From NCBI GenBank assembly GCA_038240335.1, contig JBBSDV010000184.1, positions 1-5,875 of the forward strand: 5,875 nucleotides of DNA. The letters run 5' to 3'. Shown here piece after piece: positions 1-5,875 of this stretch. Within the stretch, counting starts at the first letter, position 1, and each line of letters begins with the position of its first letter. Below the pieces are notes generated by a model. It ran no database searches. It saw only the letters and a program-made list of their open reading frames with translations, and was not told the origin of the DNA. Made by a program: the position numbers and the translations under genes. The DNA is from JBBSDV01 sp038240335 (GTDB lineage: Bacteria; Chloroflexota; Dehalococcoidia; DSTF01; JACRBR01).

Positions 1-771
1 AGCGCGCAGGCGGCTGTCGCAGGGGCGCAAGCCAAGCGCGACGAGGCCTATCGCGGCGCGACGGCGAACCAGATCGCCCAGGCGCGCCAGGCCGTCGAGA
101 CCGCCGGCCTGACCGTCGAGGCAGCGCGCATCCGTCTTCGCAACGCCCAGATCATCGCGCCGTTCGATGGCACTGTCGCCGCCGTTAGCGCGAAAGTCGG
201 CGAATTCGGCGGCGGCGCGGGAGGCGGCGCGGCTGCCGGCACGACGGCGCCGATCGTCCTTCTCACGCCGAACCTGATTCGCCTGAAGATGAGTCTCGGC
301 GAGACCGATTACTCCAGCATCAAGCTCGGCCAGCCGGGTGTCGTCCTGTTCGACGCGCTGCCAGGCAAGCCATTCCCATTCACGGTCACCCAGATCGGCT
401 CGAACCCGATCTCGTCGAGCGGTGTCGTGACCTATGAAGTCGACGCGTCGATCGTCCTGCCGCCCGGGAGCACGGCGCCGACGCCCGGCATGAACGGCCG
501 CGGCCTCATCACCACCGACTCCAAGCCGGACGTGCTCGTCGTGCCGCCGCGCGCGATCCGCCGCCGCGGCAACGACCAGATCGTCTCGGTGAAGCGCGCA
601 AACGGCGACGTCGAGGATCAAGTCGTCACGACCGGTGTCAGCGATACGAACAATGTCGAGGTGCTGACCGGTCTTACGGAGGGCGACACGGTCGAGGTCG
701 CGTCACTGACAACCGGCAAGGCCGGCGCGACACCGAAGCCCGCCGCTACGATCCCGAGCGGATTGAGATAG
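1..771 (+). CDS. MacA-like periplasmic adaptor (HlyD/RND-type membrane-fusion protein), 5' end missing
   Basis: The reading frame is open from the first base and gives the C-terminal 256 residues; the signal peptide or anchor and first half of the protein lie upstream. Visible parts, in order: an Ala/Gln/Arg-rich helix (about 1-48) that fits the second arm of the alpha-helical hairpin; the returning lipoyl half-motif IIAPFDGTVA (51-60); a beta-barrel region (about 91-175) with PGMNGR at 162-167; and a membrane-proximal domain starting at VLVVPPRAI (178-186) and closing with the GLTEGD turn (224-229). Adaptors of this family join an inner-membrane transporter to an outer-membrane channel. The ATPase gene begins 3 bases after the stop, so this is the adaptor of the ABC exporter encoded next. 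A Gly/Ala-rich loop (70-80) sits inside the lipoyl domain. The family is clear; the substrate is unknown. The Met codon at 289 is internal, not a start. Confidence 0.9.
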   Translation, partial: SAQAAVAGAQAKRDEAYRGATANQIAQARQAVETAGLTVEAARIRLRNAQIIAPFDGTVAAVSAKVGEFGGGAGGGAAAGTTAPIVLLTPNLIRLKMSLGETDYSSIKLGQPGVVLFDALPGKPFPFTVTQIGSNPISSSGVVTYEVDASIVLPPGSTAPTPGMNGRGLITTDSKPDVLVVPPRAIRRRGNDQIVSVKRANGDVEDQVVTTGVSDTNNVEVLTGLTEGDTVEVASLTTGKAGATPKPAATIPSGLR

Positions 772-774
772 CGC

Positions 775-1556
<782 letters not shown>

Positions 1557-1560
<4 letters not shown>

Positions 1561-2885
1561 GCCCGAGCGACGTCGTTCTCACGGCGCTGATCGCACTGCG
1601 CAGCAACATCCTGCGCACGCTGCTGACGATGCTCGGCATCATCATCGGCATCAGCGCTGTCATCGCGCTGACCGCCGCTGGTCAGGGTGCCCAGAAGGGG
1701 GTCACCGACCGCATCAAGGGCCTCGGCAGCAACCTGATGTTCATTCAGCCCGGCACCGGCAAGACCGCCACCGGCCTTCAGCTGCCCGGGCAGGGTGCCG
1801 GACTCTTCCTCGAAGATGCGCGCGCAATCGATGCGGCGCAGATCGACGGCATCGACGGCGTCGCGTCGCAGGGAACCGCGCCGAGTCCGGGACTGCCCTT
1901 CGGCGGTACCGCGATCTATCGAGGCCAAAACTACAGTACGACGCTTCTCGGCACGGAGCCGACGTATCAATACGTTCGCGACTTCTACGTCTCCGAAGGC
2001 CGCTTCATCACCGAAGAAGACGTCACCAAGAAGGCGCTCGTCGTCGTTCTCGGCGCGAAGGTGAAGCAGCAGCTGTTCGGCGACAAGGACCCGATTGGCG
2101 AGAACATCCGCGTCACCGTCGGCCCCGGCAACTTTGCGGTCGGCTTCTCCTTCACCGTCATCGGCGTGATGGAGGAGAAGGGCTCGACATCGTCGACGGA
2201 TCAGGACAACGTCGTCATCACGCCGCTGCCGTCGTTCCAGGCGCGCGTGCCTTTCATCCGCAACGCCCGCGGCCTGACGAACGTCAGTCAGGTCAACATC
2301 AAGGTGAAGGACCGCTCGAAGATCCCCCAGATCAAGCAGGAGATCGCCGACATCCTCCGCAAGCGGCACAATCTGGCCGACGACAAGGAGAACGATTTCA
2401 ACATCCAGTCACAGAGCGACGTCCTCTCGACCGCGACGCAGGTCGATCGCACGCTGAGCGTCCTCCTCGTTTCGATCGCCCTGATCTCGCTGATCGTTGG
2501 CGGCATCGGCATCATGAACATCATGCTCGTTTCCGTCAGCGAGCGAACGCGGGAGATCGGCATCCGGAAAGCCGTCGGCGCCAAGCGGCGCGACATCCTG
2601 ATGCAGTTCATCATAGAGGCGCTCGTCGTGACGACGCTCGGCGGCCTGCTCGGCGTGCTCGTCGGTCTCGGCATCACGCAGATCCTCCAGCACGACTGGG
2701 ACTTCACGGTGCAACTGCTGGTCGCCAGTTTCAAGGTGAGCGCCGACGGCAGCGACTACGTGATCACACCGAAATGGATCATGGCCGGCCTCGGCATGTC
2801 CGCCGCGACTGGCCTTATCTTCGGCGTCTATCCCGCCTGGCGCGCCGCCCGCCTCGACCCCATCGAAGCGCTGCGGCGCGAGTAG
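1557..2885 (+). CDS. ABC transporter permease, MacB/FtsX family
   Basis: A 442-residue inner-membrane permease, complete, starting at the ATG of an ATGA overlap with the ATPase gene. Layout: cytoplasmic/amphipathic N-terminus (1-20); TM1 about 21-42 (TLLTMLGIIIGISAVIAL); a large periplasmic MacB_PCD-type domain (about 43-297); TM2 about 299-327; the conserved cytoplasmic loop ERTREIGIRKAVGA (329-342), which contacts the ATPase; TM3 about 351-377; a short periplasmic segment; TM4 about 407-427; and the family's C-terminal motif PAWRAARLDPIEALR (426-440). This is the four-helix type VII ABC fold, which works by mechanotransmission: it drives periplasmic substrate through a partner channel rather than forming a transmembrane pore. 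With the upstream adaptor and ATPase it forms a MacAB-like exporter. Known family substrates include macrolides, peptides, toxins and lipoproteins; nothing here points to one. LolC/E is less likely because of the adaptor gene. Confidence 0.95.
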
Positions 2886-2938
2886 CGCACGTCGGGCCGT
2901 GTGTGGTGAAGCGCGTACCGCTCAGACGCACCGACTCC

Positions 2939-2968
2939 TTGCCGCAGCAGGTCGCTCTCCGTTATTCT
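2939..2968 (+). promoter_or_regulatory. candidate sigma70-like promoter for the aldehyde dehydrogenase gene
   Basis: TTGCCG (2939-2944) and TATTCT (2963-2968) are separated by 18 bases. Each matches the -35 and -10 consensus at 4 of 6 positions. It lies in the only real intergenic space of the plus-strand block, between the permease stop and the dehydrogenase start. It would start a transcript near 2975, giving a leader of about 97 bases. An alternative -10 (TAGAAT, 3034-3039) has no recognisable -35 at the right distance. The match is weak and could be chance; the organism's sigma-factor preferences are unknown. Confidence 0.25.
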
Positions 2969-3039
2969 AGCGACCACTTAGGTAGACGCTCGCGAGGCGC
3001 GGCGTTATGCTGGAGGCGGCATAACGGCCTACCTAGAAT
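2964..3039 (+). repeat. nested inverted repeats in the aldehyde dehydrogenase leader
   Basis: The sequence shows a perfect 8-bp stem (CGTTATGC 3003-3010 with GCATAACG 3019-3026, 8-base loop). It sits inside an outer 7-bp pair (TAGGTAG 2979-2985 with CTACCTA 3029-3035). An alternative 7-bp pair (ATTCTAG 2964-2970 with CTAGAAT 3033-3039) competes for the same right arm. The self-complementary CTCGCGAG (2989-2996) lies within the outer pair. No T-run follows the inner hairpin, so it is not a canonical intrinsic terminator of the exporter operon. It could be a folded mRNA leader, one or more dimeric-regulator operators, or a Rho-independent-like structure without a U-tract. Presence of the repeats is certain; function is inferred. 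The rest of 2886-3071 holds nothing recognisable apart from the promoter candidate and the ribosome binding site. Confidence 0.55.
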
Positions 3040-3058
3040 TAACGCGACAGACGCGGAC

Positions 3059-3064
3059 AAGGAG
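3059..3064 (+). promoter_or_regulatory. ribosome binding site of the aldehyde dehydrogenase gene
   Basis: AAGGAG lies 7 bases before the ATG at 3072, an optimal Shine-Dalgarno and spacing. It is the strongest ribosome binding site in the plus-strand block and fixes the start of the 497-residue protein. It contrasts with the weak sites of the coupled exporter genes upstream and supports independent expression of this gene. Confidence 0.8.
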
Positions 3065-3071
3065 AACAACG

Positions 3072-4565
3072 ATGGTCATCGACACAAAGGACACGGCCAA
3101 GGTGGCCGCTAGCGTGCGCACCTACGATCAGTTCATCGGCGGCGACTGGGTCGCCGGCGCGAGCGGAGAGACGTACACGCGTACGAATCCCGCTACAGGC
3201 GCGCCAGTCGAGGTGATCCCCTGGGGCGACGTCGAAGACACGCGCAAGGCAATCGGCGCGGCGCGCAAGGCCTTCGACGCAGGCACCTGGTCGAAAGCGC
3301 CGGCAGCGCAGCGTGCCGCGGTGCTACGGAAGATCGCCGAGAACATGCGCGCAGAGCTGTTGCCGCTCGCGCAACTGCTCTCGAAGGAAGTCGGCAAGCC
3401 GCAGGGCATGGCGGTCGCGGAGATCGCGATGGCGGCCGACGTGTACGACTTCTACGCCGGTCTGGCGCTCGACATCCGCGGCGACGCGATCACCAACTAC
3501 GCACCCGACGCGATCGGCATGACCGTCCACGAGCCCGTCGGCGTCGTCGGCGTCATCACGCCGTGGAACTTTCCGGTGCTGCTGATCACGTGGAAGCTCG
3601 CGCCGGCGCTCGCCGCAGGCTGCACGATCGTCGCAAAGCCGTCGGAGTTCACCGCCGGCACGACGTTCGAACTCGCCCGCATCATCTCGGAAGCAGGTGC
3701 GCCCGCCGGCGTCATCAATGTCGTGACGGGACCGGGCGCGGTCGTCGGCGCCGAGCTTGCGGCATCGCCGCTCGTCGACAAGATCGCCTTCACCGGGTCG
3801 ACGGCTGTCGGCAAGACGATCATGCAGGCGGCGTCGGGCAACCTCAAGAAAATCTCCCTCGAGCTCGGCGGCAAGTCGCCGAACGTCGTCTTCGCCGACG
3901 CGAACATCGACGCCGCTGTCGCCGGCTCGTTTTTCGGCATCTACCTTAACACCGGGCAGGTTTGCCAGGCGGGTTCGCGCCTGTTGCTCCAAGAGTCGAT
4001 CAAGGACGAATTCCTCACGAAGCTGCAGGCGTTCACCAAGAACGTGAAGGTCGGCAACCCGGAGGATCCGTCCGTGACGATGGGGCCTGTGATCAACGAG
4101 GCGCAACTCGACAAGGTGGTCCGCTACGTCCATGTCGGCGAGGAGGAAGGCGCGACGATGCTGTGCGGCGGGGGTCGACTCACGGGCGAGGGCTACGATG
4201 GCGGTCTCTTCGTCCAGCCGACGATCTTCACCGATGTTCGCAACGACATGCAGGTCGCACAGGAGGAGATCTTCGGCCCGGTCCTCTCGGTGATCACATT
4301 CAACGGCGCGGCCGATGCGCTCCGCATCGCCAACGACACCGTGTACGGACTCGCCGCGGCTGTCTGGACGAAGAACATCGACACCGCGTTCATGATGGCG
4401 AAGGGCATCCAGGCAGGTACTGTCTGGGTCAACGCGTACCACAGCGCCGGCTTGCCATACATGCCGTACGGCGGCTACAAGCAGAGCGGCATCGGCCGCG
4501 AGCTCGGCCACGAGGGCCTCGAAGAGTACATGGAGACGAAGGCGATCCAGATCAAGCTTGGGTAG
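3072..4565 (+). CDS. NAD(P)-dependent aldehyde dehydrogenase (ALDH superfamily)
   Basis: A complete 497-residue cytosolic enzyme, normal length for the family, that oxidises an aldehyde to its carboxylic acid. Key residues are all visible: Asn166 in PWNFP (164-168), which forms the oxyanion hole; Lys189 and Glu192 in KPSE of the cofactor pocket, where a Glu at this place usually favours NAD over NADP; the Rossmann-fold FTGS (240-243); the general base Glu264 in LELGGKSPN (263-271); the nucleophile Cys298 in GQVCQAGSR; and Glu399 in QEEIFGPV (397-404). The C-terminal PYGGYKQSGIGRELG (465-479) is the standard oligomerisation/family signature. The sequence resembles the broad ALDH1/2, betaine-aldehyde and phenylacetaldehyde dehydrogenase group. 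The usual WVN(T/C)Y segment reads VWVNAYHSAG (451-460) in the substrate tunnel, so the substrate cannot be assigned. It has its own leader and strong ribosome binding site and is probably not part of the exporter operon. The family is certain; the substrate is unknown. Confidence 0.96.
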   Translation: MVIDTKDTAKVAASVRTYDQFIGGDWVAGASGETYTRTNPATGAPVEVIPWGDVEDTRKAIGAARKAFDAGTWSKAPAAQRAAVLRKIAENMRAELLPLAQLLSKEVGKPQGMAVAEIAMAADVYDFYAGLALDIRGDAITNYAPDAIGMTVHEPVGVVGVITPWNFPVLLITWKLAPALAAGCTIVAKPSEFTAGTTFELARIISEAGAPAGVINVVTGPGAVVGAELAASPLVDKIAFTGSTAVGKTIMQAASGNLKKISLELGGKSPNVVFADANIDAAVAGSFFGIYLNTGQVCQAGSRLLLQESIKDEFLTKLQAFTKNVKVGNPEDPSVTMGPVINEAQLDKVVRYVHVGEEEGATMLCGGGRLTGEGYDGGLFVQPTIFTDVRNDMQVAQEEIFGPVLSVITFNGAADALRIANDTVYGLAAAVWTKNIDTAFMMAKGIQAGTVWVNAYHSAGLPYMPYGGYKQSGIGRELGHEGLEEYMETKAIQIKLG

Positions 4566-4590
4566 TCGCGAGCGCCATGGCCGCTACGTG

Positions 4591-5487
4591 TCATGGTGAG
4601 AGGCGCTTCGTCCAGGCAAAATCCTGGCCAACCGCCGCGAACCCGCATGATTCGTAGAGTGCGACCGCGGCGGTGTTCCCGATGCTCGTGTACAGGACCG
4701 CTTCCGTTGCGCCGCACTCATGGAGCCGACGCAGCCCCTCGACAATCACGGCTTTCCCGAGTCCCCGTCGCTGAAACTTCGGCGTCGTGCCGACCGCCTC
4801 GAACTCGCCGCGATGCGCAACCGTGTCGTACCAGCAGGTGCACGCGGACGCGCCGGTGCCAGCGGGAGCAAGCACGAACAGGTCGAGGCTCGGGCGATAG
4901 TTCGGTAGGCGTTCGCGAAGCAACCGCCAGACATCGATTGTCGTCGTCGACCCTTCAAACGATGCGGCTTCTACGTGAACGCGCGGCTCGATATCGCGAT
5001 CGGTGGCGAGATGCCGCAATGAGTAGCCGTCCGGCAGCGCGACGGCATCGGGCATCGAACTCAGGTTGCGGCGAAATCGAATATTGCCGGCTTCGGACGG
5101 TGCGTAGCCGCGCCGCCGGAGTTCGTCGGCGCGGGCCTGATCGCCTTCGTGGGCGATGATCGCTAGTGCCTCGCCACCAGCGAGCCGCGTCTCGGACTCC
5201 AGCCAGTCGATCGCCTCGGACAACAGGCCTTCGTGTGCGGCAGGTGCGACGATCAGATCGCTCGAGTTCGGCGGGTCGAGCCATGCCGCGGCTACAGGCG
5301 TGTTGTCGGAAAGCCAGAGGCGCATGCCGCTCAGCGGATCGCCGTCCGGCGTCGCGCGTAGCGCCCACCAGAATTCGCCAATGCGCGAAGGACCCGCGGG
5401 GTTGGCCAAGTATGCTCGCGCGGCGAGATCGTGCGTTCGGGGAATATCGCCCCAGGCGCACGGGCGCGACATTCCAGCGTCCGGCAT
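4591..5487 (-). CDS. GNAT-family N-acetyltransferase, tandem-domain type
   Basis: A 298-residue protein beginning at the ATG at 5487 (MPDAGMSRP), chosen because GAGGAAG lies 5 bases upstream and family similarity starts soon after. An upstream in-frame ATG at 5565 would add 26 Arg/Pro-rich residues, overlap the deaminase gene by 13 bases and lacks this support. The C-terminal half (about 154-298) is a full GNAT domain: GEFEAVGTTPKFQRRGLG (227-244) contains the acetyl-CoA pyrophosphate-binding motif A (QRRGLG, 239-244), and GNTAAVALYESCGF (270-283) is motif B. The N-terminal half (about 8-142) looks like a degenerate second GNAT fold: it ends in the ADELRRRGY helix-turn typical of the domain but lacks the Q/RxxGxG loop. 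Tandem GNATs include mycothiol synthase and Eis-like enzymes, but no acceptor can be inferred here. It probably shares a transcript with the upstream deaminase gene and converges on the aldehyde dehydrogenase gene. Confidence 0.88.
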   Translation of the reverse strand: MPDAGMSRPCAWGDIPRTHDLAARAYLANPAGPSRIGEFWWALRATPDGDPLSGMRLWLSDNTPVAAAWLDPPNSSDLIVAPAAHEGLLSEAIDWLESETRLAGGEALAIIAHEGDQARADELRRRGYAPSEAGNIRFRRNLSSMPDAVALPDGYSLRHLATDRDIEPRVHVEAASFEGSTTTIDVWRLLRERLPNYRPSLDLFVLAPAGTGASACTCWYDTVAHRGEFEAVGTTPKFQRRGLGKAVIVEGLRRLHECGATEAVLYTSIGNTAAVALYESCGFAAVGQDFAWTKRLSP

Positions 5488-5492
5488 CAATT

Positions 5493-5498
5493 CTTCCT
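5493..5498 (-). promoter_or_regulatory. ribosome binding site deciding the acetyltransferase start
   Basis: On the minus strand AGGAAG (part of GAGGAAG) lies 5 bases before the ATG at 5487. No comparable site precedes the in-frame ATG at 5565, so the shorter 298-residue form is preferred. Another Met five codons later (5472) lacks its own site. Confidence 0.6.
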
Positions 5499-5516
5499 CG
5501 CAGCGTAGCCGCGGTA

Positions 5517-5537
5517 GCGCGCCTGGCCGAGGCGCGC
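5517..5537 (-). repeat. GC-rich hairpin between the deaminase and acetyltransferase genes
   Basis: A perfect 8-bp inverted repeat: GCGCGCCT (5517-5524) and AGGCGCGC (5530-5537), with a 5-base loop. It lies in the 65-base gap after the deaminase stop and before the acetyltransferase ribosome binding site. Read on the minus strand it is followed by TACCGC rather than a T-run, so it is not a standard intrinsic terminator. It could be a weak or Rho-assisted terminator, an mRNA-stability element separating the two genes, or a chance product of GC-rich sequence. Confidence 0.5.
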
Positions 5538-5552
5538 GTTGCGTCCTGCTAC

Positions 5553-5875
5553 CTAGGCCGGCCATTCGTGATAGGGAAGCAATTCCTTCAAAGCCACTTG
5601 TTTGGCCGCACAGAGAATGACGACGGTTTCTAGATTGCTCGGGCTGATTTGACGGACGAATTCACGGCACCTGCCGCAGGGAGGAAGCACACGCGCAATC
5701 CCGTCCTCATCCTTCCAGACCGCGACAATCTTACGGGTGTCTAGTTCTCCGGCCGTAACCATCGCCGCGATCGCGCTATGCTCGGCGCAAAAACCGGTAC
5801 CGGAACCTGGATCGATGCAAACGCCGAGATAGAGGTTGCCCGCCGCGCTTTCAAGCGCACACCCGACGTCGCCGA
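5553..5875 (-). CDS. cytidine deaminase-family zinc hydrolase, 5' end missing
   Basis: The frame is open from the window edge to a TAG at 5555-5553 and gives the last 106 complete codons; only a short N-terminal part should be missing, as the family is about 130 residues. The visible sequence begins GDVGCALESAAGNLYLGVC and contains both zinc sites: FCAEHSAIAAM, where Cys binds zinc and Glu is the proton shuttle, and PPCGRCRE, the PCxxC pair of zinc ligands. It ends with the ELLP segment typical of the C-terminus. These show hydrolytic deamination of a cytosine-like base, as in pyrimidine salvage. The segment where canonical enzymes have Asn-x-Glu-Asn for the ribose hydroxyl reads GVCIDPGSGTG, so the substrate may differ; blasticidin-S deaminase-like and uncharacterised nucleoside deaminases are alternatives. 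The internal ATG at 5762 lies after the CAE motif and cannot be the true start. The acetyltransferase gene follows on the same strand. Confidence 0.88.
   Translation of the reverse strand, partial: GDVGCALESAAGNLYLGVCIDPGSGTGFCAEHSAIAAMVTAGELDTRKIVAVWKDEDGIARVLPPCGRCREFVRQISPSNLETVVILCAAKQVALKELLPYHEWPA

Noticed and set aside
3003..3026. Intrinsic terminator of the exporter operon
   Set aside because: The hairpin is perfect but is followed by GCCTACCTAG rather than a T-run, and it lies 118 bases after the permease stop, close to the next gene. It is kept as a leader element instead.
3324..4511. A 395-codon open frame on the minus strand inside the aldehyde dehydrogenase gene
   Set aside because: It lies fully within a gene whose catalytic residues are all intact. 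The product is a highly charged low-complexity string with no motif.
3962..4657. A 231-codon plus-strand frame overlapping the end of the aldehyde dehydrogenase gene
   Set aside because: Out-of-frame reading of the same gene, Arg/His/Gly-rich, with no ribosome binding site or domain.
5488..5565. 26-residue N-terminal extension of the acetyltransferase from the ATG at 5565
   Set aside because: It would overlap the deaminase stop, read through the GC hairpin, give an Arg/Pro-rich stretch unlike the family, and lacks a ribosome binding site as good as the one at 5493-5498.
5166..5633. Plus-strand open frames of about 155 codons opposite the acetyltransferase
   Set aside because: The minus-strand frame has clear GNAT motifs and a ribosome binding site. 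These are Arg/Ser-rich antisense shadows.

Overview
The window is GC-rich bacterial DNA in which nearly every base is coding. It holds six genes in two convergent blocks: four on the plus strand (1-4565) and two on the minus strand (4591-5875). The first and last genes run off the window. The source is probably a diderm, because a MacA-type periplasmic adaptor sits in front of MacB-type ABC subunits. The phylum cannot be settled from this sequence. No tRNA, rRNA, CRISPR array, insertion sequence or phage gene is visible.

Plus strand, 1-2885: three tightly packed genes encode a MacAB-like ABC exporter. They are the C-terminal 256 residues of a membrane-fusion (adaptor) protein, a stand-alone ATPase 3 bases downstream, and a MacB/FtsX-type permease whose start codon overlaps the ATPase stop (ATGA). 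The architecture is the split form (separate ATPase and permease) rather than the fused MacB of E. coli. The substrate cannot be deduced. A TolC-like outer-membrane partner, if present, lies outside the window.

Plus strand, 2886-4565: a 186-base intergenic stretch contains a weak sigma70-like promoter candidate and an unusual set of inverted repeats. It is followed by a good Shine-Dalgarno and a complete 497-residue NAD(P)-dependent aldehyde dehydrogenase with all catalytic residues. This gene looks like its own transcription unit.

Minus strand, 5875-4591: a cytidine-deaminase-family enzyme (5' end missing) is followed on the same strand by a tandem-GNAT acetyltransferase. The 65-base gap between them carries a perfect 8-bp GC hairpin. 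The deaminase keeps the zinc/catalytic motifs (CAE and PCxxC) but lacks the usual Asn-x-Glu ribose-binding segment, so its substrate may not be cytidine. The acetyltransferase ends 25 bases from the aldehyde dehydrogenase stop, with no clear terminator between them.

This is mostly ordinary housekeeping/accessory metabolism, and I see no convincing new multi-gene system. The points most worth a second look are the structured leader of the aldehyde dehydrogenase, the variant deaminase and the split MacB with its Pro/Ala-rich tail.
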